A stretch of DNA of 64,000 nucleotides from JBBQFI01 sp038321775 (GCA_038321775.1 JBBQFI010000006.1:124001-188000), one strand, 5' to 3'; shown: positions 1 through 8,931, numbered from the stretch's first letter. The notes: a model not told the origin generated them from the letters alone. Program-made: numbers and translations.

Positions 1-1
1 G

Positions 2-523
2 ACATCGACCGATCTGACCGCCTCCGAACCGAAAATCCAACGAATCTTGGGAGACGATCCTGATAATGTTCCCGCTTTGATGGTCAAAGCAAAGCTAGCG
101 AAACAGCGCCATGACGATAAAGCGGCGCAAGACATTTACCGCCATGTTCTGGAGCGATATCCAGATTTTACGCCGGCGGAAAAAAACCTGGCCGCTCTTT
201 TCTCAAACGATTCCGCCCTTTTGAATAAAGCTTACGATTTGGCGGTCGCAGCTCGCAAACAAACGCCGGAAGATACCGATCTTACGGAACTCCTCGCTGA
301 GATTAGTTATAAGAAAAAAGATTTTACCTACGCCGTTCAACTATTGAACGACGTCGCCGGGAAGCGGCCTTTGGATAATCGGGGTTTATACTATCTCGGC
401 ATGTCGAGCCTGCAGCTGAAACAGAATGCTGCGGGACGGGATGCACTACAGCGAGCATTGCAGGCGGGTTTGCAGGAACCGCTGGCAGACGAGGCGAAGC
501 GCGCCTTGGCTCAACCGCAATAG
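2..523 (+). CDS. TPR-repeat protein, C-terminal part (5' end outside window)
   Basis: The reading frame is open from the first bases of the window to a TAG at 521-523, so only the C-terminal ~173 residues are seen. A TTG at 47 could be taken as a start, but the frame continues upstream without a stop. The residues form helical TPR-like pairs: an A-K-L-x-x-Q-R-x-D-D-K-A-A segment, then YRHVLERYPDFTPAEKNLA, then further pairs ending in a YYLGMSSLQLKQ repeat. TPR proteins of this kind (PrsT-like) are typical of exopolysaccharide/PEP-CTERM export loci. The RfaH-type gene just downstream fits that setting. This is a family-level call; the partner proteins are outside the window. Confidence 0.7.
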   Translation, partial: TSTDLTASEPKIQRILGDDPDNVPALMVKAKLAKQRHDDKAAQDIYRHVLERYPDFTPAEKNLAALFSNDSALLNKAYDLAVAARKQTPEDTDLTELLAEISYKKKDFTYAVQLLNDVAGKRPLDNRGLYYLGMSSLQLKQNAAGRDALQRALQAGLQEPLADEAKRALAQPQ

Positions 524-663
524 AACGGTCACGGCGGCAGAGCTGCCTCAAATATTCGCCTTTCTCCGCGCGATCGCTTCGCGTCTTGAAAAACTCTATG
601 TCGGCCCTACCTTCGACTCCAAGACTTGGCATTATGACTTATTCCCAAGCGCAATTAGCGCTT

Positions 664-1182
664 ATGAACACACCACTTTGGTTTTGTTTGAAGGCGCAAA
701 CGAAACGTGAACATCTCGCCGCCGTCGGACTACGGCGCCAACTCAATATTCCTTGCTATGCGCCTCGCCTTCGATTTCGCAAGATGACTCGCAGAGGTGC
801 TGTTTGGTTCGTCGAAGCGATGTTCCCGGGATACCTATTCGCCCAGTTTGTTTATTCACACCAACATCGGCGCGTTGGGCATTCCCCCGGCGTTCAAGGC
901 CTCGTGCAATTCGGCGATGATCTTGCAACGGTGGACTCGCGCACAATTGCGGCACTGCAACAAACCAGCGACGAATCGGAGATCGTTACCATTGATCCGG
1001 AAATACAGGTGGGACACGAAGTGCGGATCACGGAGGGTCCTTTTCAAGGGCTGGAAGCCGTGGTGACGCGGCTTATGCCAGCGAAGGACCGTATACGCGT
1101 TCTGTTGGCTTTTCTCGGACGATCGTTGGAGACGGAGGTTGCAATTCCGCAGGTCATATCGCTCGAACCGCGTAGAATCTAA
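664..1182 (+). CDS. NusG paralogue of the RfaH/UpxY type (operon-specific transcription antiterminator)
   Basis: The protein of about 172 residues starts with an NGN-like domain (PLWFCLKAQTKREHLA, then a PxLRFRKMTRRG segment and MFPGYLFAQF, the usual F-P-x-Y-L-F strand). It ends with a KOW-type domain (GHEVRITEGPFQGLEAVV). This order and length match RfaH rather than the housekeeping NusG, which is encoded separately at 32849-33418. Members of the family ride on RNA polymerase and suppress termination in long surface-polysaccharide operons. I chose the ATG at 664 because it puts the conserved Trp near the N terminus, as in RfaH. An in-frame ATG at 634 is the alternative. Neither has a clear ribosome binding site. 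Confidence 0.85.
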   Translation: MNTPLWFCLKAQTKREHLAAVGLRRQLNIPCYAPRLRFRKMTRRGAVWFVEAMFPGYLFAQFVYSHQHRRVGHSPGVQGLVQFGDDLATVDSRTIAALQQTSDESEIVTIDPEIQVGHEVRITEGPFQGLEAVVTRLMPAKDRIRVLLAFLGRSLETEVAIPQVISLEPRRI

Positions 1183-1344
1183 GTGCGTCACTCCCATCCT
1201 TGAGAGTCAAATGTCTCGGGTTTGACACTATTGTCGTAAAAAGAGACGCTCTATCACTTCAATATTATCAGTCTTCACGAAAATTAGCTTAAGCAAGGCA
1301 TGTAAGATTCGCAGCATGGTACTGATCCTGCTGACTTTGGGAGT

Positions 1345-1569
1345 ATGTTCTTGATTGCAATTTTCGCCACCACCGCAGTTTCGTTAGCCGTGGTTCTTAA
1401 TAGCCTCCGGAAAGCCCCCGAGGGCTATGAAGACAGAGACGGTTTTCACGTAGTGCGTGAACGTTCTCGCTATTCAAGCGCGTCAGTGTTGCCACGGCGT
1501 TCGAAGGCTCACGCCGGCGGAGGCTTGGAAGCGGTGCTTCATGCAGGTGCAGGCCATTTCAAGAATTGA
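1345..1569 (+). CDS. Small membrane-anchored protein of unknown function
   Basis: A 74-codon frame begins with a hydrophobic segment (FLIAIFATTAVSLAVVL, residues 2-18), followed by a charged, low-hydrophobicity tail. It starts at an ATG with GGGAG only a couple of bases upstream, which is too close for a good ribosome binding site. I do not recognise a family. The single N-terminal membrane segment suggests a small inner-membrane protein, but the tail is arginine- and glycine-rich and could be spurious. It stands alone between the RfaH-like gene and the convergent dienelactone hydrolase. Confidence 0.4.
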   Translation: MFLIAIFATTAVSLAVVLNSLRKAPEGYEDRDGFHVVRERSRYSSASVLPRRSKAHAGGGLEAVLHAGAGHFKN

Positions 1570-1650
1570 TCCGCTCAATTAGTGTCCGCGATCGAATTAA
1601 AAGGGCACGTCCGATTGCGCATAAACGCAATGTAATTTCCGCCCGATTGC

Positions 1651-2451
1651 TCACGGCAATTCTTTAAGTAGCGTCTTCCAGCGCGTCCAGGCATCCTGAC
1701 GCGCTTTTTTATTTGCCTCGCTCCCACCTGGCATCTCGCCTTCCCGCATAAATCCGTGGCCGGCGCCCTTGTAAATAACTGGCGTGTACTTTTTACCGGC
1801 AGCTTTCATCAATTCTTCTGCTTTAGGAATCGTTGCACCCACCCGCTCGTCGTTCTCGCCGTAAAAGCCGTAGACCGGGCATGCAATATTCGCGACGTCG
1901 CTAGCCTCGCTGGATGCAGTGCCATAAAACGAATACGCAGCCTTCAACTTCGCATTTTCGTTTGCGTAGCCGAACGCCCATCCCCCGCCCCAACAGAAAC
2001 CGCAAACAGCGAGCGTGCCGTCGGTCGCTGGGATCTTGAGCGCATATTCAGCTGTCGCATCCAGGTCCGCTTTGATCTGCGCTTTCGGCAATTCGGAAAT
2101 CGCTTTGCGCGCGCCGTCCACGTCGGAAAAAGTTTGACCCGACAATAAATCCGGCGCAATCGCGATGACTCCATTCTCTGCCAGTTGATCGCACAGACCG
2201 CGAACCCAATCAGTCAGTCCAAATATTTCGTGAACGACTAGAACGACAGGTGTTTTGTTTTTCGATTGCGGATAAACCACGAAAGCTTTGATTGTGCGAT
2301 CGCCAGATTTAATGTTCACCCATTCGCCATGTCGCGGCGATTTCTCCAGTCGCGGTTTGGCCCAATCCTGCGCATGAAGCGATGGCGCGAGGACAAACAC
2401 GAACAGAGACAAGAGGACGGTAATGCGCGCGACAGAGAAAGAAATTTTCAT
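1651..2451 (-). CDS. Secreted dienelactone hydrolase family protein
   Basis: This is an alpha/beta-hydrolase of 266 residues. The ATG at 2451 gives an N-terminal signal peptide ending near SLHAQD, so the enzyme is probably periplasmic. The DLH hallmarks are present: VVHEIFGL after the first strands, the nucleophile in GFCWGG (Cys instead of Ser, typical of dienelactone hydrolases), a YGENDERV acid loop, and the histidine in GAGHGFM. Family members hydrolyse dienelactones or other small esters; the actual substrate cannot be told. The frame extends 16 codons further upstream, but those residues precede the signal peptide. It is transcribed alone, divergent from the lipoprotein gene at 2581. 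Confidence 0.88.
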   Translation of the reverse strand: MKISFSVARITVLLSLFVFVLAPSLHAQDWAKPRLEKSPRHGEWVNIKSGDRTIKAFVVYPQSKNKTPVVLVVHEIFGLTDWVRGLCDQLAENGVIAIAPDLLSGQTFSDVDGARKAISELPKAQIKADLDATAEYALKIPATDGTLAVCGFCWGGGWAFGYANENAKLKAAYSFYGTASSEASDVANIACPVYGFYGENDERVGATIPKAEELMKAAGKKYTPVIYKGAGHGFMREGEMPGGSEANKKARQDAWTRWKTLLKELP

Positions 2452-2580
2452 CGGCAATTTGATTTCTTCTAAGAAAAAGCATCTTCCTTCCCGCTGCAAC
2501 CTTTCGTTCTCTTGGCCCGCACAATATTGCCGGCACTTGCGCGAGTGAGCAGCAAAGGTTACTTCGGGCGAATCGTTATC

Positions 2581-3387
2581 ATGGAAAAAAATTGTAGTGC
2601 TCGACGAGCGAGGGTCGCTTTTCTTGTGATCGGGCTATTTCTCACGGTTGCAGCATGCGAAAAGCGGCCGGTAATCGCGCCGGATGTTGCGACGCCCTCT
2701 GAGCAATTACAGCAATCACCGCCTTCTTTGGAAATCCGCCCCGAGGCCGCTCCGAAGAATGTTGAACCCGCCACTGTTAACCAGGAAGCAGATTCATTCG
2801 CCAGCTATATTCATTTCCCGAAAGAAACGACGAAGACGGAGAGCGCAGTCCAGTTTTACTGCGATGTTTCGGAAGATGGCGGTGTCAGTTCTACGTACGG
2901 ATTAATCGGAAACGACGCCGAGTTTAAAGCGGCAGTGCAAACGGCTCTGGACTGGGGCCATTTCAAGCCTGCAAAAGCCGATGGTAAACCAGTTTCCGTT
3001 TACCTCGGCGGCACAGTGCTATTTTTACATCAAGATCAACACCCTGTAATCGTAGTTTCACTCGCCACGGCGGAGCGCGAGCGGGTAGGCAAACTGGTCA
3101 ACTATGTTCAGCCACAACTTATTGGCGGCTTGGGTGAGCGCCTTGACCACGCTAATGCTACGTTGCTCTCGAACCGGCCTTCTTCCGGTGCGGCCGAGGT
3201 GCTCTTCAAAATTGACGCCCAAGGAAAAGTTCAAGGAACTTCAATCGTTTCCGAAATTCCAAAAGGCTGCGGCTTGGGCGACCTCCTCCAAAGCATCACC
3301 AAGGACGCACATTGGACTCCTGCCTACGACAATGGAAAACCCAACGCGGGGGCAATGAACGTCGTCGTAAATTTCGGCGCGTACTAA
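2581..3387 (+). CDS. Lipoprotein with a TonB C-terminal-like domain
   Basis: The protein of 268 residues has a lipoprotein signal: a charged start, a hydrophobic core and the lipobox LTVAAC, with the lipidated Cys at about residue 26. A proline-rich linker follows. Two repeated blocks resemble the TonB C-terminal domain, with the pattern of a cysteine or hydrophobic strand, a glycine turn and a W-x-F-x-P-A motif (WGHFKPAKADGKPV and HWTPAYDNGKPNAG). Proteins like this in Verrucomicrobiota are annotated as energy-transducer TonB-like, but this one lacks a membrane-spanning TonB N terminus, so energy transfer is not implied. The gap to pgi is only 17 bases and the strand is the same, so they may be co-transcribed. 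Confidence 0.75.
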   Translation: MEKNCSARRARVAFLVIGLFLTVAACEKRPVIAPDVATPSEQLQQSPPSLEIRPEAAPKNVEPATVNQEADSFASYIHFPKETTKTESAVQFYCDVSEDGGVSSTYGLIGNDAEFKAAVQTALDWGHFKPAKADGKPVSVYLGGTVLFLHQDQHPVIVVSLATAERERVGKLVNYVQPQLIGGLGERLDHANATLLSNRPSSGAAEVLFKIDAQGKVQGTSIVSEIPKGCGLGDLLQSITKDAHWTPAYDNGKPNAGAMNVVVNFGAY

Positions 3388-3404
3388 ATCGGCATTTCGG
3401 ACGA

Positions 3405-4973
3405 ATGACTTCGATGTGGGACAGATTTCAAAATTACTTCCTATGTTACGACGACTTGGATTTTGAGTTGGATATCAGTCGCATGCGCTTCGGCGACGAC
3501 TTTTTCGACAAAATGAAACCGCGCATCGAGCGCGCGTTTGGTGAAATGGCGGAGCTGGAAAAAGGCACGATCGCAAATGCTGATGAGCAGCGCATGGTCG
3601 GCCATTATTGGTTGCGCAATCCGCAGCTCGCGCCGAATGCGCAATTGCGCGCGGATATCGAGGACACGAACACCCGCATCAAGGATTTTGCCGCGCAGGT
3701 TCACAACGGCGCAATTTCCCCCGATTCACAGCAAAAATTTGCGCATCTGTTACTCATCGGGATCGGCGGCTCTGCCCTCGGACCGCAGTTCATTGCCGAC
3801 GCGCTCGGTCACGCCGGCGATCCAGCCGACATTTCGTTTTTCGATAACACCGATCCGGATGGCTTCGATCGCGTCTTCGCAAAATTAGGGGACGAAATTT
3901 CGCGCACGTTAGTTGTGGTCGTTTCGAAATCCGGTGGCACGAAGGAAACACGGAACGGAATGCTGGAAGCGCAGGCTCACTTTAAAAAGCGCGGTTTAGC
4001 TTTCGCTAAACACGCCGTTGCCGTTACCGGCGTTGGCAGCGAGCTCGACAAATACGCGCAGGAACACAATTGGTTAGCGCGCTTTCCCATGTATGACTGG
4101 ATTGGCGGACGAACGTCAGTGATGAGTGCGGTGGGACTTCTGCCGGCCGCTCTCCTTGGCTTCGATATCGATGCTTTTCTCGGAGGCGCAGCGGCGATGG
4201 ATGCCCACACGCGCAAAACCGACGTGCGCACGAATGCCGCGATGTTGCTCGCGCTCATGTGGCATTACGCCGGCAATGGTCGTGGCGAAAAAGATATGGT
4301 GATCCTGCCCTACAAAGATCGGCTCGCGCTTTTCAGCAGATACCTCCAACAATTGGTTATGGAGTCGTTAGGCAAAGAAAAGGATCGCGACGGCAAAGTT
4401 GTGCATCAAGGTATCGCTGTTTATGGCAACAAAGGCTCGACCGACCAGCATGCCTACGTTCAACAATTGCGCGACGGCGTTCTAAATTTCTTCGTCACTT
4501 TTATCGAAGTGCGGAAAGATCGCTCGACGACGCCTTTCGAAGTCGAAGAAGGAATCACGAGCGGCGATTATCTGCACGGTTTCTTGCGCGGGACGCGGAC
4601 TGCTCTTTACGAGAATGGCCGCGAATCGATCACGATCTCGATTCCGGAAGTAAATCCATTCCAAGTCGGCGCACTCATTGCTCTCTACGAACGTGCCGTG
4701 GGATTTTACGGCTCGCTCGTGAACATCAATGCTTATCATCAACCCGGCGTCGAAGCGGGAAAAAAGGCGGCGACGCGACTCCTTGATTTGCAACGCCGTC
4801 TGCGCGGTGCGCTTCCTGGTTCACCCGGCCAAACGGCGGAAGAACTCGCACGCGCTCTCGACGCCGATTCTGAAGATATTTATCACCTTCTACGCCATAG
4901 TGTGGCTAACGATCCGTCGGTCGGAGTTGCTCCAGCCGATCAACCGTCGAAAGAACGGTTCTTTCTTCGCTAA
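3405..4973 (+). CDS. pgi: Glucose-6-phosphate isomerase
   Basis: The protein of 522 residues carries the sugar-phosphate-binding segment LLLIGIGGSALGPQF, the first signature DWIGGRTSVMSAVGL, and the second signature around NINAYHQPGVEAGKKA, which holds the catalytic His/Lys region. It interconverts glucose-6-phosphate and fructose-6-phosphate in glycolysis and gluconeogenesis. The ATG at 3405 lies after the upstream lipoprotein stop; a longer frame from 3312 would overlap that gene. The stop overlaps the next start (TAATG at 4971-4975), so translation of the histidine kinase gene is likely coupled to pgi. One copy of the TCGTTAGGC motif lies inside at 4365. Confidence 0.96.
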   Translation: MTSMWDRFQNYFLCYDDLDFELDISRMRFGDDFFDKMKPRIERAFGEMAELEKGTIANADEQRMVGHYWLRNPQLAPNAQLRADIEDTNTRIKDFAAQVHNGAISPDSQQKFAHLLLIGIGGSALGPQFIADALGHAGDPADISFFDNTDPDGFDRVFAKLGDEISRTLVVVVSKSGGTKETRNGMLEAQAHFKKRGLAFAKHAVAVTGVGSELDKYAQEHNWLARFPMYDWIGGRTSVMSAVGLLPAALLGFDIDAFLGGAAAMDAHTRKTDVRTNAAMLLALMWHYAGNGRGEKDMVILPYKDRLALFSRYLQQLVMESLGKEKDRDGKVVHQGIAVYGNKGSTDQHAYVQQLRDGVLNFFVTFIEVRKDRSTTPFEVEEGITSGDYLHGFLRGTRTALYENGRESITISIPEVNPFQVGALIALYERAVGFYGSLVNINAYHQPGVEAGKKAATRLLDLQRRLRGALPGSPGQTAEELARALDADSEDIYHLLRHSVANDPSVGVAPADQPSKERFFLR

Positions 4974-5683
4974 TGTCATCTGCCCCGATAGTCGAAATGA
5001 ACGCGACGCGCGATGTGCCGTGGAACGTCGTCGTTCGCTTCGTCCGTCAGCTTAGTCACGATCTGCGCAATCATCTCAACGCCGTTGAACTCCAGTCCAC
5101 GTTCCTGAGCGAACTGGCGGAAGATCCAGAGTTGAAAGGTGAAGTGCAGAGGTTGCGCGAGATGACTTACGAGATGGGAGTTGCGCTGCAAAAACTTACC
5201 GGCGCAATGAGCGAGACAAATCCCAAGGTGATGGATTATCGAGCCGCGGATTTTATGGATGATCTGCGCGAAAAGATCGAAGCCGAGCGCCCGGAAGAGA
5301 GCCGCGCAATCGATTGGAACGTAAAATTGGGAGACGAGAATTTGCAAATCGATCCGCAGCTCATGCAACAGGCGATGCTCGAGCTTTTCGCAAACGCCTT
5401 TTATCATGATCGCGGCGAAGGAATTTTGTCAGCTAACGCGCGAATGGAAGGCGACAGTTTCATTTTCGAACTTCGCGAGCCGAAAAAATCGTTTGCCGCC
5501 CTAACCGATAATTGGGGCAATCAACCGTTGCTCAAGGTCGGCCGCGGACATTATGGTCTTGGACTTCATCGCGTGCGCGCTATCGTCGAAGCTCACGGAG
5601 GACAACTGCAAGCGTGTTATGTTTCGGCAACTTCGTCACTGCACACAACTATCACAATACCGTTGTCTCAGGACGCAGTTTAG
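4973..5683 (+). CDS. Soluble sensor histidine kinase
   Basis: This is a protein of 236 residues with no membrane segment and no recognisable input domain. The dimerisation/phosphoacceptor helix is VRQLSHDLRNHLN, with His29 as the likely phosphorylated residue. An HATPase domain follows, with N box LELFANAFYHD and a G-box region GHYGLGLHRVRAIVEAHGG. The start overlaps the pgi stop. The sigma-54 response regulator begins 27 bases downstream, so the two make a cytoplasmic two-component pair. The signal must be sensed in the cytoplasm or through a partner; the coupling to pgi hints at central carbon state, but that is inference. Confidence 0.88.
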   Translation: MSSAPIVEMNATRDVPWNVVVRFVRQLSHDLRNHLNAVELQSTFLSELAEDPELKGEVQRLREMTYEMGVALQKLTGAMSETNPKVMDYRAADFMDDLREKIEAERPEESRAIDWNVKLGDENLQIDPQLMQQAMLELFANAFYHDRGEGILSANARMEGDSFIFELREPKKSFAALTDNWGNQPLLKVGRGHYGLGLHRVRAIVEAHGGQLQACYVSATSSLHTTITIPLSQDAV

Positions 5684-5710
5684 TCCGTCCTCGCCGGAGA
5701 CTTTTGCCAT

Positions 5711-7105
5711 ATGAGTGCTGACCAGCGTCGCATTCTCATCGTCGACGATGAGCGTCCTATTCTCATGACGCTCGAAGCATTGTTGAAGCGGCATGGATAT
5801 TCCACGGACACGGCGGCCACGGCGGCCCAAGGTCTTCGGTCGCTCAAAAGCGATTTGCCCGCAGTTGTCTTACTGGATTTGCAGCTACCCGACGTCGAAG
5901 GGCTGCAATTGCTCGATCAGATCAAACGCGAGCATCCGGAAATTCAAGTCATCATTCTCACCGCGCACGATTCGTTAAGCAATGCGATCGAATCGATCAA
6001 ACGCGGCGCTTACCATTTCATCAGTAAACCGTACGCGCCGGAAGAACTCCTAAGCTTGATCGAGAAAGCGCTGGAGAAACAATCGTTACTGCGCGAGACC
6101 GAAGCGCTTCGACAAAGGACCCAGCAGTTGGAAAAACGCCTTGAAATTGCGGAGACTCTGCTGGCTCCCACCTTCACGAGCAAAGTCATGCAGGAAATCG
6201 ATGAGCTCATCACTGCCATGGCTCCTTCCGAGGCGAATGTTTTAATCACAGGTGAAAGTGGTGTGGGCAAGGAAGTGATCGCGAATGTCATCCACAGTCG
6301 CAGTCTGCGTGCCGGTAAAGCGATGGTGAAGTTGAACTGCGCAGCGTTTCCGCAACCGATGATTGAGTCGGAACTGTTCGGCTACGTTAAAGGAGCGTTT
6401 ACCGGCGCGATGAACGACTTTTCCGGGATGATCGCGGAGGCCGATGGAAGCACTTTGTTCCTGGATGAAATTTCCGAGATGCCCATCGAATTACAAACGC
6501 GATTTCTTCGCGTCTTACAGGAGGGCGAGTATCGCTCGTTAGGCAGTACGCGGACCTTGACATCGAATTTCCGTGTCGTGGCTGCAACCAATCGACCGAT
6601 TCAGCAGGCCCTCGCTGAAAATCGTCTTCGTTCAGACTTGTACTATCGACTGAATACTTTTCAGATCGAGGTTCCGCCGTTACGTGACCGTAAACAGGAT
6701 ATACCGCCGCTGGTTGGGACGTTCGTAAAGCGTTTTGCGCAGCAGTTAGGTAAAGCAGAGCCGGAGATCGCCCCGGAAGCATTTCAAAAACTGCTCGACT
6801 ATGCCTGGCCGGGAAATGTGCGGGAATTGCAAAACGCGATTGAGTACGCGGTGGTACTTGCCCGGCAAAATTCAATCACAGTGAAGGAGTTGCCGTCAGA
6901 AGTGCAATTACCGGCCGTCTTACAAAAAACGGAGCGCGGCGAACCGCAAAGCACGCGGCCGCAAAGTCTGGACGAAATGGAACGTCACGCCATTCTTCAG
7001 GCACTCGCGCAAACGCACGGCAATAAGAAGAGAGCTGCCGAACTACTCGGCATCCAACGCCCAACGCTTTATAACAAGATGAAGCGTTTCGGAATTCAGC
7101 TATAG
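5711..7105 (+). CDS. NtrC-family sigma-54-dependent response regulator
   Basis: The protein of 464 residues has a receiver domain (Asp12/13, phosphoacceptor Asp56 in VLLDLQLPD, Thr84, Lys106), a central AAA+ domain (Walker A GESGVGKE at 181-188, the sigma-54 contact loop GAFTGA at 228-233, Walker B in TLFLDEISE, NVRELQN) and a C-terminal Fis-type helix-turn-helix (GNKKRAAELLGIQRPTLYNK). All elements for ATP-driven opening of sigma-54 promoters are intact. It is the output partner of the upstream kinase. I saw no convincing sigma-54 promoter in the window, so its targets are probably elsewhere. The motif TCGTTAGGC occurs inside at 6536. Confidence 0.95.
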   Translation: MSADQRRILIVDDERPILMTLEALLKRHGYSTDTAATAAQGLRSLKSDLPAVVLLDLQLPDVEGLQLLDQIKREHPEIQVIILTAHDSLSNAIESIKRGAYHFISKPYAPEELLSLIEKALEKQSLLRETEALRQRTQQLEKRLEIAETLLAPTFTSKVMQEIDELITAMAPSEANVLITGESGVGKEVIANVIHSRSLRAGKAMVKLNCAAFPQPMIESELFGYVKGAFTGAMNDFSGMIAEADGSTLFLDEISEMPIELQTRFLRVLQEGEYRSLGSTRTLTSNFRVVAATNRPIQQALAENRLRSDLYYRLNTFQIEVPPLRDRKQDIPPLVGTFVKRFAQQLGKAEPEIAPEAFQKLLDYAWPGNVRELQNAIEYAVVLARQNSITVKELPSEVQLPAVLQKTERGEPQSTRPQSLDEMERHAILQALAQTHGNKKRAAELLGIQRPTLYNKMKRFGIQL

Positions 7106-7170
7106 AAGAGAGGCGTGCGGGAAGAAACTTCCGCCCTAAAGGTTCATTTTTGACTCCAACCAGGAGGCCC

Positions 7171-7296
7171 ATGCCAACACGATTCCGAGAACCTAACGAG
7201 CGTTTAATGCTCTCTTTCCTCGCCTCGCTAAGGGTTCTAGGCGGCGATCAATCTGCGGTAATATTCGATTGTCGTTTCGGGCAGTCCCGTCAATGA
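7171..7296 (+). CDS. Possible small protein of 41 residues
   Basis: A short frame (MPTRFREPNERLMLSFL at its start) begins at an ATG preceded by a perfect AGGAGG at 7162-7167, four bases upstream. It ends at TGA 7294-7296. The predicted peptide is basic with one hydrophobic stretch. It lies in the 267-base gap after the response regulator gene and contains one CCTAACGA motif. There is no homology I recognise. The strong ribosome binding site is the only reason to list it, and it could be chance. I see nothing else in the gap. Confidence 0.3.
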   Translation: MPTRFREPNERLMLSFLASLRVLGGDQSAVIFDCRFGQSRQ

Positions 7297-7372
7297 TTCC
7301 CAGTGTTCTTATCTAACATGCCGGCTAACTCTTACTTTGTCGGACTCGCAGCCTTTGCCGGCCATCTTTCGT

Positions 7373-7684
7373 TTAATTCCTCTTGTTAAATACGTCTTCG
7401 TAACCGTGTTCGAAGGCGAGTTTCCAAGCCATTGGTTCTGCTCCCGATCCTTCCCTTAAATAATATCGCTGAGCGATCCCATTTAAGTCGGCCGCACTCG
7501 GCAATTTTCCACCTGCAGCCGCTGTTTCTGCTCCAGCCTTTTTTCCTACCACATAGGCAGAACGTTCATCGCTCGTTCGACCGTGCTCCGCACGGTGCGT
7601 GTAGAATGCAGTTATCCCACAGACGAGAAATGCCGCCACCGCCATCATCACAAAAAATCGCACCGGTTCAAATTCTCGAGCCAT
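7373..7684 (-). CDS. Small single-pass membrane protein of unknown function
   Basis: The likely start is the ATG at 7684, giving about 103 residues with one membrane helix (FFVMMAVAAFLVCGITAFY) and a periplasmic tail of small and charged residues. The open frame extends 30 codons upstream, but those residues are not membrane-protein-like. The motif TCGTTAGGC lies immediately before this ATG, so initiation here has little room for a Shine-Dalgarno sequence. The gene follows the ammonia-lyase gene on the same strand at a distance of under 100 bases and may be co-transcribed with it. I recognise no family. Confidence 0.55.
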   Translation of the reverse strand: MAREFEPVRFFVMMAVAAFLVCGITAFYTHRAEHGRTSDERSAYVVGKKAGAETAAAGGKLPSAADLNGIAQRYYLREGSGAEPMAWKLAFEHGYEDVFNKRN

Positions 7685-7770
7685 GCCTAACGAACCAAAC
7701 AAAATTTTTGCTGCGTGACAAGTATAACCTGGAAATGTTTCTCGCACGAGCGGCTCTTCCGCCTTCGAAA

Positions 7771-8931
7771 TCATGAAGACACGATGCGACGATAGCTCTC
7801 CGGATCGGTTGCGCCTTCCGTGGCGATGACCAGCGCCCGTGTTTTTTTATCGATCCCAAGAGCATCGCGCTGCCGCGCGCTCTCCGCGCCAACAAGCAGC
7901 TCGAAGAGTCCCGCCAATCCCGCTGCGCCGGTTTCCCCAGCGACGATGCCGATGCTGGCCAAGGCCCGCATCGCTTCGCGCGCTCGTTCATCGGGGATGG
8001 CGATGAAAGCATCGATTCCTCGCGAAACGATAGGCCAGGCGACAATCGATACACGACCGCAATTCAAACCGGCCATGATAGAGTCATGCGGCCCGGGCAC
8101 GGTGACAATTTCGCCCGCTTCCATCGCGGCCAGCATGCAGGCGGCATGGAGTGGCTCGACGCTGAGAATTTTTGGCTGAATGTCGAATTTGGCGCTCCGA
8201 TAGTGCCTAACGATTGCCGCGGCGAGTGCGCCAACGCCAAACTGAATCGCGACTAGATTAAAGCTAGCTTCGCAACGTCGCATCAACTCTTCGTCAATCT
8301 CCGACATGATCGTGGAATAACCTTCCGCGACCCAACGCGGAATCTCTTCATACCCCGGCCATGACGTATCGGATACAACCATGCAAGTTTCGCTCGCATC
8401 TTTTGCCGCGCGCGCGACGGCGTCCTCATAGGTGCCATCGACTACCGTTACTCGCGCGCCTTCGGCCGCGATAGCTTCAATGTGCGCCACGGCGGTTCCG
8501 GCCGGAACATAAATTTGAGCGTTGAATCCAAAGAGCGCTGCGACATGTGCGACTGCGCGTCCGTGATTGCCATCGGTTGCGGTGGCCAGAGTAAACGGTC
8601 GTAGCGCGGCAAACTTTTCAGCAAGCTCATCAATGTTCCTCCATGGCTCGAAAGACTGGCCGAGGCGCGTTTCCAAGGCGCGATAAACCGCCCAGGAAGC
8701 GCCCAGAATTTTGAATGCCGGCAAATCGAGACGACGCGATTCGTCCTTAACCAAGAGTTGTCCGATACCAAGCGTGCGTGCGAGCTCCGGCGCATCGATC
8801 AGCGGCGTTGGCGCGTAACCTGGCAGTCGTTGATGGAACTCGCGCGGCCCGTCCTGCGACGCGTCATCTTTGGAATCAATCCCAGCTGTATTTCTGTTGA
8901 GAAAGAAACGCGTAGGATTTGTTTGGCTCAT
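7771..8931 (-). CDS. Diaminopropionate ammonia-lyase-type PLP enzyme
   Basis: The protein of 386 residues belongs to fold-type II PLP enzymes. The Schiff-base lysine is in LPAFKILGASWA, close to the motif of YgeX-type diaminopropionate ammonia-lyases, which act on 2,3-diaminopropionate (both isomers) to give pyruvate and ammonia. Further supports are ATATDGNHGRAVAH (phosphate-binding and substrate loop), the sequence GVGALAAAIVRHY, and a C-terminal GETGAAGLAGL loop. Its length of nearly 400 residues is normal for the family. The start is the ATG at 8931. Threonine dehydratase-like activity is the main alternative. A CCTAACGA motif lies inside at 8205. Confidence 0.85.
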   Translation of the reverse strand: MSQTNPTRFFLNRNTAGIDSKDDASQDGPREFHQRLPGYAPTPLIDAPELARTLGIGQLLVKDESRRLDLPAFKILGASWAVYRALETRLGQSFEPWRNIDELAEKFAALRPFTLATATDGNHGRAVAHVAALFGFNAQIYVPAGTAVAHIEAIAAEGARVTVVDGTYEDAVARAAKDASETCMVVSDTSWPGYEEIPRWVAEGYSTIMSEIDEELMRRCEASFNLVAIQFGVGALAAAIVRHYRSAKFDIQPKILSVEPLHAACMLAAMEAGEIVTVPGPHDSIMAGLNCGRVSIVAWPIVSRGIDAFIAIPDERAREAMRALASIGIVAGETGAAGLAGLFELLVGAESARQRDALGIDKKTRALVIATEGATDPESYRRIVSS

